A stretch of DNA of 64,000 bases from positions 1,674,001-1,738,000 of the forward strand of contig OZ242210.1 of the NCBI GenBank assembly GCA_965206315.1, read 5' to 3'. This stretch comes from Bin16 sp965206315 (lineage in GTDB: Bacteria > Chloroflexota > Dehalococcoidia > Lucifugimonadales > Australimonadaceae). The notes beneath the pieces were generated by a model, which saw only the letters and a list, made by a program, of their open reading frames with translations, had not been told where the DNA came from and ran no database searches. This document shows, piece by piece, positions 50,065 to 57,876 of the stretch (the first letter of the stretch is position 1; every line of letters starts with the position of its first letter). The translations under genes and the position numbers were made by a program.

Positions 50065-50213
50065 GACCTGCGATTTCTCTCATCGTTCAGCGTGCGTTGG
50101 CGTTGACGCTGGTAGTGGCCGGTGTTAGGTTCCCCCGCGTGGGCGACGCTTGAAACTGCCTGTTCCAAGGCCAGCGGCAGGGCGACCCCTTATCTGGTCA
50201 CAGGGAGGATGAC

Positions 50214-51347
50214 ATGACTCGGAAGGTACTCCATATCTGCATGCGCGCCATCCCGGTAGCGCTGGTTGCCCTGCTGGCGGTAGCGTCGCTCGCTGCCTGC
50301 GGCAGCGATCCCACGCCCACGCCGACAGCAACGCCCGCGCCTCAGGCAACCCCGACCCCGGTGCCCGGCCTGCTGGAGCAGCTGTACGCGGCGGCGCAGC
50401 AGGAAGGCGAGATCGTCTGGGCAACGACCGACACTGAGGAGCGCACGACCGCCATGATCGGCGCCTTCGAGGCGAAGTACCCCGGCGTCAACGTGAGCCT
50501 CATCACTGCCAACAGCGCCGAGTTGCGCGAGCGTCTCTTCCTGGAGGCGCAGGCGGGCAGGATCACGGTTGACGTTACCGACCCCGGACGCGACAACCGC
50601 GTGATCGAGGAAGACCTCGCCGAAGACCTGACGGACATCGTCGAAGAGCTCGGCGTCGACCCGAACCTGGTCTACTCGGACAACCGCATCTGGCTGAAGG
50701 TGGGTGTGCCGCACGCGCCCATCTGCAACACCGACCGGCTCTCCGCGAGCGAATTCCCGCAGTCCTACGAGGACCTGCTCGACCCGAGCCTGAAGGGCGA
50801 GATCGTCGTCGAGAACCGGCTCAAGGGCTTCATCTACCTGACCAACCTTCCTGAGTACGGGGACTCGCGTCCCGGTCTCTGGGAGGAGGACGACGTCGCG
50901 GCGTACCTGTCCGCCGTGAAGGCGAACGACCTCAAGGCGCAGCGTGGCAACGGCGTCGTCGGCGACCTCGTGGCCTCCGGTGAGGTCTCCTGTGCATTGG
51001 AGATCAACCTCAGCTCCTTCGAGAACCTGCGCGAGGACGGGGCGCCGCTGGACATCGTTCCGGTCGAGACCATCTCGGTGGAGCCGGTGCACCACTTCGT
51101 GCCGAAGAACTCCCCGAACCCGAACGCTGCCAAGCTGTTCGCCGCGTTCCTGATGGGCCCCGAAGGCAGGGCGCTCTGGACAAAGGTGCGCCCGACGTCC
51201 GACCTGGCTCTTGTCGAGGACACGCCGTACGCCAACCTGGTCAAGTCCAAGGGCTCGAAGATCGTTCCGCCGGGGACCGAGCTGAACGACCACTTCGGCA
51301 GACTGACGGACAAGTACCTCGAGGCTATCGGCATCCCGACCGGATAG
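50214..51347 (+). CDS. ABC transporter substrate-binding lipoprotein (iron/extracellular type 1-2)
   Basis: The 377-residue product has a signal peptide ending SLAAC, a PTPTPTATPAP tether and a binding fold of the FbpA/PotD-like class: LYAAAQQEGEIVWATTDTEERTTAMIGAFEAKYPGVNV (in part EGEIVWATTDTEE and FEAKYPGV), DLLDPSLKGEIVVENR, and ALWTKVRPTSDLALV. The tyrosine pair that binds iron in FbpA is not evident, so the ligand could be another small molecule. It is the first gene of the importer operon and is followed by a strong hairpin. Confidence 0.85.
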   Translation: MTRKVLHICMRAIPVALVALLAVASLAACGSDPTPTPTATPAPQATPTPVPGLLEQLYAAAQQEGEIVWATTDTEERTTAMIGAFEAKYPGVNVSLITANSAELRERLFLEAQAGRITVDVTDPGRDNRVIEEDLAEDLTDIVEELGVDPNLVYSDNRIWLKVGVPHAPICNTDRLSASEFPQSYEDLLDPSLKGEIVVENRLKGFIYLTNLPEYGDSRPGLWEEDDVAAYLSAVKANDLKAQRGNGVVGDLVASGEVSCALEINLSSFENLREDGAPLDIVPVETISVEPVHHFVPKNSPNPNAAKLFAAFLMGPEGRALWTKVRPTSDLALVEDTPYANLVKSKGSKIVPPGTELNDHFGRLTDKYLEAIGIPTG

Positions 51348-51370
51348 AGTTCGAAGTCTCATGCAGTCAG

Positions 51371-51404
51371 GGCGCCGGGATGACGACACGATTGTCCCGG
51401 CGCC
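51371..51404 (+). terminator. Hairpin between binding-protein and permease genes
   Basis: GGCGCCGGGA and TCCCGGCGCC form a perfect 10-bp stem with a 14-base loop, followed by TTGTAG. It probably reduces expression of the permease and ATPase relative to the binding protein. Confidence 0.6.
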
Positions 51405-51452
51405 TTGTAGCCTGAGGGGCAGCCGTGCTGCCCCAGGAGTGAGCGGCGCGTC

Positions 51453-53201
51453 ATGATCGGGCAGCAGACAGCAGTTGGGCGCACCCTGCGCCAGGGGCTG
51501 CGGACGGACCCGCAGGTGCTGATCGTCATCGGCTCCCTGGGAGCCCTGCTGGCATTTCTCGTTGTCGTGCCTCTGGTGCTCGTGCTGTGGTTCAGCTTCC
51601 GCACGGCGGGGCCTGGTGAGCGCGGCGGCACGTTCACCATCAGCAACTACGTGGACACCTTCCTCAATCCGCTCACGTACGAGCTGCTCATCAACACGTT
51701 CTGGTTCTCTGTCGGCTCGATCATCGTCGGCCTCATCATCGGCGTCGGGTTCGCGTGGCTCATCGAGCGCACGAACACCCCGCTGCGCAACTTCGGCTTC
51801 GTCTCCATCGTCATCAACAGCGCGATGCCCGCGGCCATGTTCGCTATCGCCTGGGTGCTCGTGCTGAACCCCCGCACCGGCCTGGTGAACCTGCCGTTCA
51901 CGGCATGGCTGGACTGGGACAAGGGGCCGTTCAACCCGAACACGATGTGGGCATTGATCTTCGTGGAGGGGCTGCGGCTCGCGGCAACGATCTTCCTCAT
52001 GGTCATCGGCCTCTTCCGCAGCATGGACCCGTCGTTGGAGGAAGCGTCGGCGATGTCCCAGGTCGGTACATTCAAGACGGCGCGCCACGTCACGCTGCCC
52101 ATCATGACGCCGGGCATATTGGGCGTGGTGGTCTACATCGCCACGTCGACGGTGGGCGTCTTCGAGATCCCCGGCGTGATGGGGATGCCGGCAGACATCC
52201 ACGTGCTCGCGACGCGCATCTACCTCGCGACGAGCCAGACGCCGCCGGACTACGGCTTCGCCACGAGCCTCGCTACGATCGCGGGCATCCTCGGCGTGGT
52301 CGGCATCTTCATCTACCACCGCGTGACACGGATACAGCAGCGGTTCGCGACGGTGACCGGCAAGGGCTACCGCCCGCGGCGCATCGAGTTGGGGCCGACG
52401 GGCCGCTTCATCAGCGCGGGTCTCATCATCCTCTTCTTCATCCTCACGTTCGGCCTGCCGATGTTCATCCTCTTCTGGGCGAGCCTCATCCCGTTCTACC
52501 AGGCGCCGCTGCCGAAGGCACTGGAGTTCGTGAGCCTGGACGCGTACCGCTTCATCCTCACCGGGCCGGGGAGGCACGAGTTCATGCAGGGACTGCGGAA
52601 CTCGCTGCTGCTCATCCTCGTGGTGCCCGCGCTGACGATGCTGCTCTCAGCGGTAGTCTCGTGGTTCGTGGTGCGGAGCAGGGCGCGCGGGAAGTCGATA
52701 CTGGACATGCTGGCGTTCATGCCGCACACCGTGCCCGGCATCGTCATGGGGCTTGCGTGGCTCATCATCGGGCTGTTCGTCCTCGTACCCACCTACGGGA
52801 CGATATGGCTCATCGTCATCGCCCACATCTCGCTGTTCATCGCCTACGGCACGCGGACGACGAACGGGGCGATGTTCCAGATACACCGCGAGTTGGAGGA
52901 GGCCGGCGCGATGAGCGGGGCGGCGTGGTTCAGCACGTTCCGCCGCATCATCCTACCGCTGCTCATGCCGTCGCTGGTCGCGGGCTGGCTGTGGGTCGCC
53001 ATCCACAGCGGACGCGAGCTGACGGTGGCGCTGCTGCTGCAGTCCAGCTCCAACCGCATCATCTCGGCCTACGTCTGGCAGCAGTTCTTCGGCGGACGGC
53101 TGAGCCTCGCGGCGGCGGCGGGCGTGGTGCTCGTGGTGCTCATCATCCTGCTCGTGGTGCTCACGCGGGTCGTGGGTCAGCGCCTGAGCAGGCAACAGTA
53201 G
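51453..53201 (+). CDS. ABC transporter permease, fused double-domain (FbpB/ThiP-like)
   Basis: The 582-residue protein has two homologous membrane halves with EAA loops (EEASAMSQVGTFKTARHVTLPIMTP in the first, quoted in part as EASAMSQVGTFKTARHV; EEAGAMSGAAWFSTFRRIILPLLMP in the second, in part EAGAMSGAAWFSTFRR). The fused two-domain form is characteristic of ferric iron and thiamine importers. ATG 51453 has AGGAG about 14 bases upstream. The ATPase gene follows after 12 bases. Confidence 0.9.
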   Translation: MIGQQTAVGRTLRQGLRTDPQVLIVIGSLGALLAFLVVVPLVLVLWFSFRTAGPGERGGTFTISNYVDTFLNPLTYELLINTFWFSVGSIIVGLIIGVGFAWLIERTNTPLRNFGFVSIVINSAMPAAMFAIAWVLVLNPRTGLVNLPFTAWLDWDKGPFNPNTMWALIFVEGLRLAATIFLMVIGLFRSMDPSLEEASAMSQVGTFKTARHVTLPIMTPGILGVVVYIATSTVGVFEIPGVMGMPADIHVLATRIYLATSQTPPDYGFATSLATIAGILGVVGIFIYHRVTRIQQRFATVTGKGYRPRRIELGPTGRFISAGLIILFFILTFGLPMFILFWASLIPFYQAPLPKALEFVSLDAYRFILTGPGRHEFMQGLRNSLLLILVVPALTMLLSAVVSWFVVRSRARGKSILDMLAFMPHTVPGIVMGLAWLIIGLFVLVPTYGTIWLIVIAHISLFIAYGTRTTNGAMFQIHRELEEAGAMSGAAWFSTFRRIILPLLMPSLVAGWLWVAIHSGRELTVALLLQSSSNRIISAYVWQQFFGGRLSLAAAAGVVLVVLIILLVVLTRVVGQRLSRQQ

Positions 53202-53213
53202 GGGGAGGTCAAC

Positions 53214-54359
53214 GTGGCGGTAGCGCTTCAGGTCAGGAACCTCTTCAAGCGGTTCGACACCGATCAGGGGGAGGTGCGCGCGGTCGAGGACGTGACGTTC
53301 GACGTCGAGGCGGGCGCGTTCTTCACGCTGCTCGGTCCGTCCGGCTGCGGCAAGTCCACGACGCTCCGCTGCATCGCGGGGCTCGAACGCCCGGACGACG
53401 GCGACATCATGCTGGAGGACGCCGTGCTCGTGTCGTCGAGCCGGGGCATGTGGACGCCGCCGCACAAGCGGCCCATGGGCATGGTCTTCCAGTCGTACGC
53501 CATCTGGCCGCACATGAACGTCTTCGACAACGTCGCGTTCCCGCTGAAGCAGGGGCCGCAGAAGTTCTCCAACGCGGAGACGCGGGACCGCGTCATGCGT
53601 GCGCTGGCGCTCGTCCACCTGGACGGACTGGAGAGGCGTCCCGCGCCGCAGTTGAGCGGGGGCCAGCAGCAGCGGCTCGCGCTTGCGAGGGCGCTCGTGA
53701 ACGAACCGAAGGCGCTCCTGCTCGACGAACCCCTGAGCAATCTGGACGCCAAGCTGCGCGAGGAGATGCGCAACGAGCTGAAGCAGCTCACCTCCTCCCT
53801 CGGCATCACGACGCTGTTCGTGACGCACGACCAGTTGGAGGCGCTGACGCTCTCCGACCAGGTGGCCGTGATGGACAGCGGACGCCTCGTCCAGTACGGC
53901 CCGCCGCGCGAGATATACGAGGCCCCGCGCAACCGCTTCGCCGCGGAGTTCATCGGCTCCGCCAACTTCTTCGAAGGCACCGTCACGGATGCCGTGGAGA
54001 CGGGCGGCGTGACCGGCGTGGAGACGGAGCACGGCGTGCTCCGCTGCACGACGGCGGAGGCGGTGGGCAAGGGGACGCGTGTCGCCGTGGCCGTCCGACC
54101 GGAGAACGTCATGCTGCACACCGGCGCGCCTCCTGCCGGAGACGACGTCAACGTGCTCTCCGGCACGATGCGGAGCGTCGTCTATCTCGGCAACACCCTC
54201 GACTGCGCGGTCGACGTCAACGGCGCGCTGGTGAAGGCTGACGTGCATCCGGGCGAGGACGTGAACGAGAACGACACGGTTACGCTGTCGTTCAAGGTAT
54301 CGGCCTCCCGTGTCGTGCCGGTCGGCGTGGCCGTCGCGGCGGCCGAGCAGGCGGGCTAA
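53214..54359 (+). CDS. ABC transporter ATP-binding protein (PotA/FbpC-like)
   Basis: The 381-residue ATPase has Walker A LLGPSGCGKSTT, Q-loop VFQSYAIWPHM, signature QLSGGQQQRLALARAL, Walker B LLLDEPLSNLDAK and H-loop VTHDQLEAL, followed by a TOBE-type beta domain after residue 240 (VRPENVMLH). The start is GTG 53214 after GGGGGAGG. It completes the importer with the genes at 50214 and 51453. An SDR gene starts 20 bases after its stop. Confidence 0.93.
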   Translation: MAVALQVRNLFKRFDTDQGEVRAVEDVTFDVEAGAFFTLLGPSGCGKSTTLRCIAGLERPDDGDIMLEDAVLVSSSRGMWTPPHKRPMGMVFQSYAIWPHMNVFDNVAFPLKQGPQKFSNAETRDRVMRALALVHLDGLERRPAPQLSGGQQQRLALARALVNEPKALLLDEPLSNLDAKLREEMRNELKQLTSSLGITTLFVTHDQLEALTLSDQVAVMDSGRLVQYGPPREIYEAPRNRFAAEFIGSANFFEGTVTDAVETGGVTGVETEHGVLRCTTAEAVGKGTRVAVAVRPENVMLHTGAPPAGDDVNVLSGTMRSVVYLGNTLDCAVDVNGALVKADVHPGEDVNENDTVTLSFKVSASRVVPVGVAVAAAEQAG

Positions 54360-54379
54360 CCCCAACAGGAGCAGAACGC

Positions 54380-55156
54380 ATGAGACTGGAGAACCAGGTA
54401 GCTATCGTGACGGGCGCGGGACGGAACATCGGCGAGTCCGTCGGCCACCACTTCGTCGGGGAGGGCGCGAAGGTCGCGCTCGTCGACGTGCGGCTGGAGG
54501 CCGCGCAGGCCGTCGCCGACGCCATCAACGCCGACCATCCCGGCTGCGCCATCGCGGTCCAGGCGGACGTGTCGTCCAGCGAGGACGTGCAGCACATGGT
54601 GAGCGCGACCGTCGAGGCGTTCGGCGGCGTGGACATCCTCGTGAACAACGCCGCGATCACCGACCACACCCCCGCGCTCGACCTCCCGGAGGACGAGTGG
54701 GACCGCATCATCGACGTGACGCTCAAGAGCGTGTTCCTGACGTGCAAGTACACGGGGCGGCAGATGCGCGACCAGGGGCGAGGTGGCAAGATCATCAACA
54801 TCGCTTCCACGTCCGGCCACCGGGGCCGCGCCGATGCGACGGCGTACTCGGCGGCGAAGGGCGGTGTGCTGAACCTCACCCGCTCGCTCGCCATCCAGTT
54901 CGCGCCGTTCGGCGTGCGGGTGAACTCGCTGACCCCCAACCGCATCGGCTCGCCAGTGGGGCAGGAGGAGCTGCCTGCGGAGGGCCGGGGTGTGTCGAAC
55001 CTCGTGGGACGTCAGGGTATGCCGCCCGACATCGCGAAGGCCGTCGTCTTCCTCGCGTCGGACGACGCCGACTTCATCGCTGCTGCCGATCTGCTGGTCG
55101 ACGGCGGCTCGCTCGCGGGCAGCGTTCCCTTCTCATCCCCTCCCCCGAGCCGGTAG
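54380..55156 (+). CDS. Short-chain dehydrogenase/reductase
   Basis: The 258-residue protein has the SDR motifs TGAGRNIG (11-18), NNAAI near 90, the catalytic IASTSGHRG serine and TAYSAAKGG tyrosine/lysine, and the ending DLLVDGG. It oxidises or reduces a hydroxyl or keto group with NAD(P). It is the last gene of the run beginning with the Rieske oxygenase and importer; a dihydrodiol or hydroxy-acid dehydrogenation step is plausible but inferred only from position. ATG 54380 has ACAGGAGCAG upstream. Confidence 0.9.
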   Translation: MRLENQVAIVTGAGRNIGESVGHHFVGEGAKVALVDVRLEAAQAVADAINADHPGCAIAVQADVSSSEDVQHMVSATVEAFGGVDILVNNAAITDHTPALDLPEDEWDRIIDVTLKSVFLTCKYTGRQMRDQGRGGKIINIASTSGHRGRADATAYSAAKGGVLNLTRSLAIQFAPFGVRVNSLTPNRIGSPVGQEELPAEGRGVSNLVGRQGMPPDIAKAVVFLASDDADFIAAADLLVDGGSLAGSVPFSSPPPSR

Positions 55157-55180
55157 GCGCCCGTCATTCCCGCGGAGTCC

Positions 55181-55289
55181 CTTCCCCCTCGACGGGGGAA
55201 GGCTAGGATGGGGGTGATTCCTGAGGGGAGAGGGCGCGCATAAGCGCGGGTGAGGGGTGAGCCCGTTCATGGTGAGCTTGTCGAACCAC
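55181..55289. repeat. Cluster of dispersed intergenic repeats
   Basis: Three units in a row: an 8-bp hairpin CTTCCCCC/GGGGGAAG with GGATGGGGGTGAT (55181-55222, reverse complement of the 21801 copy); a CTGAGGGGAGAGGGCG...GGGTGAGGGGT unit (about 55224-55258) related to the 63115 copy; and TCATGGTGAGCTTGTCGAA at 55267-55285, the reverse complement of the unit at 19672. Confidence 0.65.
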
Positions 55290-55297
55290 GTCGCGTG

Positions 55298-55747
55298 TCA
55301 CGCGTCGGGCGGCAAGGACACCCGAAGCAGCACCGACTCCGACGACGGCAGCGCGACGAGCGCCCGCGCGACCACGCCCCGCGACGCCAGCGCGCGCTCG
55401 ACCTCCGACGGATCGTCGACGCCCCGTACGACCTCGATGCGCGCCTCGTGCTCGCGGCCCCGGTAGTAGACCGTTGCCGGAGCGTCGCTTGCGATGTTGC
55501 GCCACCAGCGACCGCGAACGCTCGTCAGCGCGTGGAGCGCTTCGCCGGACGGTCGGCACGTCACCGGCACGAGATACGTCCTGCCGGTGCGCCGTCCCTC
55601 GCAGCGCACGATGAGCACGCTCCCCCGCAGCAGCGGGTGCAGCCGCGACCGAACCAGCCACGCGGTAGCGGCGTTGATGCGGCGGAACACAGCGGGGATG
55701 GCCGTCCCCACCATCCACCGTGCGAGTCCGAGCCTGAGCGTGCGCAT
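55298..55747 (-). CDS. Deazaflavin (F420)-dependent nitroreductase-family protein
   Basis: The 149-residue protein matches the split-barrel DDN family: an N-terminal amphipathic helix (RLGLARWMVGTAIPAVFRRI), CEGRRTGRTYLVPVTCRPSGEALHAL (in part RRTGRTYLVPV) that contacts the cofactor phosphate, and WWRNIASDAPATVYYRGREHEARIE (in part RGRWWRNIASDAPATV). Members reduce activated substrates with F420H2 or bind related cofactors. Whether this cell makes F420 cannot be judged here. It lies at the edge of the acquired island, nine bases after the end of the Fic gene on the same strand. Confidence 0.78.
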   Translation of the reverse strand: MRTLRLGLARWMVGTAIPAVFRRINAATAWLVRSRLHPLLRGSVLIVRCEGRRTGRTYLVPVTCRPSGEALHALTSVRGRWWRNIASDAPATVYYRGREHEARIEVVRGVDDPSEVERALASRGVVARALVALPSSESVLLRVSLPPDA

Positions 55748-55756
55748 GGACCGAGG

Positions 55757-56986
55757 CTATCGGAGGAGGGCGGGGGTGGCTATAACCAGCGCTGATGGAC
55801 TTGGTAACGCCTGCTCTCCCGCAGTTTCGAAAATGCGTGCCACTGTCTCTGAAGGGAAATAGCACGTTGAGCTTCCTGCGTCGTATCTAATGAGCAGTCC
55901 GTGGTTTGCTAACCAAGAAAGATGTCTTACCAAGGTTCTCCTACTGACTGTACCAGTACTTTCGCTCAAGGCCCACCTAAGCCCTTTATTGGTTACCGGG
56001 CCTGAGTTGCAAGCTATCACAAGGGCGGTTGCTCTTATGATGAACGCAGGACTTGCAGTGTTCCAGTCGAAAAGAAAGAGGCCGCTGTGTCGACGCCATC
56101 GAAGGTCTGACGTGAGCAAGGGCATGTACTCGTCGGCGAGTGCGTGTGTGCCTGCCTTCAGCCTCCTGTGCCTAGCAAGTGCTTCGCCAGCCTGTGCCAG
56201 ATACGCATGGAGGTAATACTCAACCCAAGAAGTGACATCGTGTGCTGCTGGGTCGTAGACGTTGCCAACGGCTTCCTCGATGGCCTTGTGATAGCTCTGG
56301 TCGTCCATCCCGAAATACTCTTCCAGTGATACGAGAGCCGGTGACTTGTAGCCAGCCAAATACAGAACCAATGTCTCAATGACTCGTGCGGTCCTTCCAT
56401 TTCCATTCCAGAACGGATGGATGGCAATGAAGTTGATGTGAGCAAGCGCCGCTTTGCAATAGGGGTACAGCCCTTGAGATGTGTTTAGCCAACGGACATA
56501 CTCGTCCATGAGTGCCTCAACGCGTTCAGCAGGCGGCGGGCGAAAAGTCCGCACAAAGTTCTGCCCCTCGCGGTAGCGCCCCGGATTGTAAGGAGTATCA
56601 TCGTCTCGAAGCGATTGAGTAATACGGCAGTGGATTTCCTTAATCGTATCTTCATTCAGTCGCGGAGATGATGCACTACCAAGGCTTCGTACGTACTGCA
56701 TGGCATCGTAGTAGTTCAAGATCTCCTGTCTATCGTTTTCAGGAGATGACACAGGCTCGCCGTTTAACAAGGTTTCTACTTGTGGGAGGGAAAGAGGATT
56801 GCCCTCTATCTTGGTAGAGAAATGGACCCGTGCGGCCATGACCTGGCGTTCCATGAGGTGGCGTCGGAGTTCCGGCGCCATTTCCCCTGGGCCATAGCGG
56901 TGGGCGTCCAACTCTTGGTGGATTGCCGACAACTCGTTCAGCGACTCGCGAATGGCAGGCGTGAGCCTGAAGTTCGTGTAAAGCAT
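55757..56986 (-). CDS. Fic-domain protein (AMPylase family) with inhibitory motif
   Basis: The 409-residue protein has the Fic active-site loop HPFWNGNGRTAR (190-201) with catalytic H190, and an N-terminal inhibitory-helix motif STKIEGN (57-63), fitting (S/T)xxxE(G/N). The intramolecular position makes it a class II Fic protein, which self-inhibits. The C-terminal third looks like a winged helix (NKGLRWALSESTGTVSRRTLVRHLSWLANHGLL, quoted in part as TVSRRTLVRHLSWL). It probably transfers AMP to a target protein. GC is clearly lower than in the flanking genes. ATG 56986 has GGAAGGAAAG upstream. Confidence 0.9.
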   Translation of the reverse strand: MLYTNFRLTPAIRESLNELSAIHQELDAHRYGPGEMAPELRRHLMERQVMAARVHFSTKIEGNPLSLPQVETLLNGEPVSSPENDRQEILNYYDAMQYVRSLGSASSPRLNEDTIKEIHCRITQSLRDDDTPYNPGRYREGQNFVRTFRPPPAERVEALMDEYVRWLNTSQGLYPYCKAALAHINFIAIHPFWNGNGRTARVIETLVLYLAGYKSPALVSLEEYFGMDDQSYHKAIEEAVGNVYDPAAHDVTSWVEYYLHAYLAQAGEALARHRRLKAGTHALADEYMPLLTSDLRWRRHSGLFLFDWNTASPAFIIRATALVIACNSGPVTNKGLRWALSESTGTVSRRTLVRHLSWLANHGLLIRYDAGSSTCYFPSETVARIFETAGEQALPSPSALVIATPALLR

Positions 56987-57108
56987 GCACTGTCTTTCCT
57001 TCCGCTTGGCGGCGTGGCTGCCCTCAGCCAGTGTAGCGCCCGCGCGAGCACCGTCCAAGGAGTGTATGGCAGGGCGTGGCGAGGCTAGCGGTGCCGTACT
57101 AGGCTGCC

Positions 57109-57114
57109 TATAAT
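57109..57114 (+). promoter_or_regulatory. TATAAT -10 box just upstream of the HTH gene
   Basis: A perfect TATAAT ends nine bases before the ATG at 57123, so transcription should begin within a base or two of the start codon. No good -35 was found at 16 to 18 bases. Confidence 0.5.
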
Positions 57115-57122
57115 CCGCGTCA

Positions 57123-57332
57123 ATGGCGGAGATACAGTCAGACCCTAGCGACTTGATCTCCCTACGGGAGGCAGCTGAACTCTCCGGCTATTCCCTGTCC
57201 CACCTGAGGCACCTGGTTGCCATTGGCAACCTGTGGGGCAGGAAGATTGGCCGCAACTACATCACGTCGCGTGCGGCAGTTGAGAAGTACAGGCAGTCCC
57301 CTCCTCCCCCTGGTCGGCCAAAGGAGGGTTGA
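57123..57332 (+). CDS. Small HTH (MerR/excisionase-type) DNA-binding protein
   Basis: The 69-residue product has one winged HTH of the helix-turn-helix-17/excisionase type: SLREAAELSGYSLSHLRHLVAIGNLWGRKIGRNY (in part LREAAELSGYSLSHLRHL), then ITSRAAVEKY. Such proteins control small operons or assist recombinases. No ribosome site is visible, and the -10 box placement suggests a leaderless mRNA. The stop codon TGA is part of the TTGACA -35 box of the next gene, so this protein is well placed to regulate it. No integrase is nearby. Confidence 0.82.
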   Translation: MAEIQSDPSDLISLREAAELSGYSLSHLRHLVAIGNLWGRKIGRNYITSRAAVEKYRQSPPPPGRPKEG

Positions 57333-57357
57333 CAATATAAGCGATACCGCTTATATT
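57329..57357 (+). promoter_or_regulatory. Near-consensus promoter with perfect operator-like dyad
   Basis: TTGACA (57329-57334) and TATATT (57352-57357) are 17 bases apart. The spacer and -10 are covered by a perfect 10-bp inverted repeat, AATATAAGCG (57334-57343) and CGCTTATATT (57348-57357), centred on ATAC. An outer pair TTGAC/GTCAA (57329 and 57361) adds to the symmetry. Confidence 0.75.
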
Positions 57358-57394
57358 ACTGTCAAGACAGCTCATGCAGACAGGGGGATGCATC

Positions 57395-57871
57395 ATGCCA
57401 AAGTACTATGTGACGTACTCCGCCAAGGGAGCTAGGCATAGGGTTGAGGTCGAGGCTCCGACCAGCACCAAGGCTGTGCGTATCGCGCGAGAGATGGCCC
57501 GCGCTGAAGGACTCGGACGTGTGATGCTCAACTTGGTTGAGCAAGAAGACCCTCACCTGCTATCTGACGTTGATCAAGACAAGGTAGACAGAGAGATCGC
57601 TGAGCAGTTGGTGGCGACGCGTGGCCGGGCCCTTACGGTGGAGGAGATAAACGTCTCGATATGGGAAATTATTGGCGAGGTACCTCTTCGGGCCGTTGAA
57701 AGGGACGGGCACATTCTCTTGGATGACGGCGTGCACGAAACTGCTGATGGGGACGACCTCTCGTGGAACGAACTGTTCATCCTCGTCTACGAATGGGCGG
57801 TTTTCACCGGAGAGACCTCTGAGTCCTTTGAGGGATTCATTGAACTCTACGAGATGCCTATCTGGGAGTAG
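57395..57871 (+). CDS. Uncharacterised acidic protein of the restriction-modification island
   Basis: The 158-residue protein is not recognised. It starts MPKYYVTYSAKGARHRVEVEA, probably a beta-rich domain, then a helix rich in Ala and Arg, and an acidic half (LSDVDQDKVDREIAEQ, DGVHETADGDDLSWNELF). Net charge is negative, and there are no membrane segments or catalytic motifs. ATG 57395 is used because GGGGG lies eight bases upstream; an ATG at 57374 is less likely. It is under the dyad promoter and followed after five bases by the methyltransferase gene, whose ribosome site GGGAG lies in its last codons. A control or inhibitor role is a guess from position. Confidence 0.6.
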   Translation: MPKYYVTYSAKGARHRVEVEAPTSTKAVRIAREMARAEGLGRVMLNLVEQEDPHLLSDVDQDKVDREIAEQLVATRGRALTVEEINVSIWEIIGEVPLRAVERDGHILLDDGVHETADGDDLSWNELFILVYEWAVFTGETSESFEGFIELYEMPIWE

Positions 57872-57876
57872 CATCC

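Noticed and set aside
50214..54359. Assignment of the importer as a ferric iron transporter
   Set aside because: The permease and ATPase fit that class, but the binding protein shows no clear iron-binding tyrosine pair, so no substrate is claimed.
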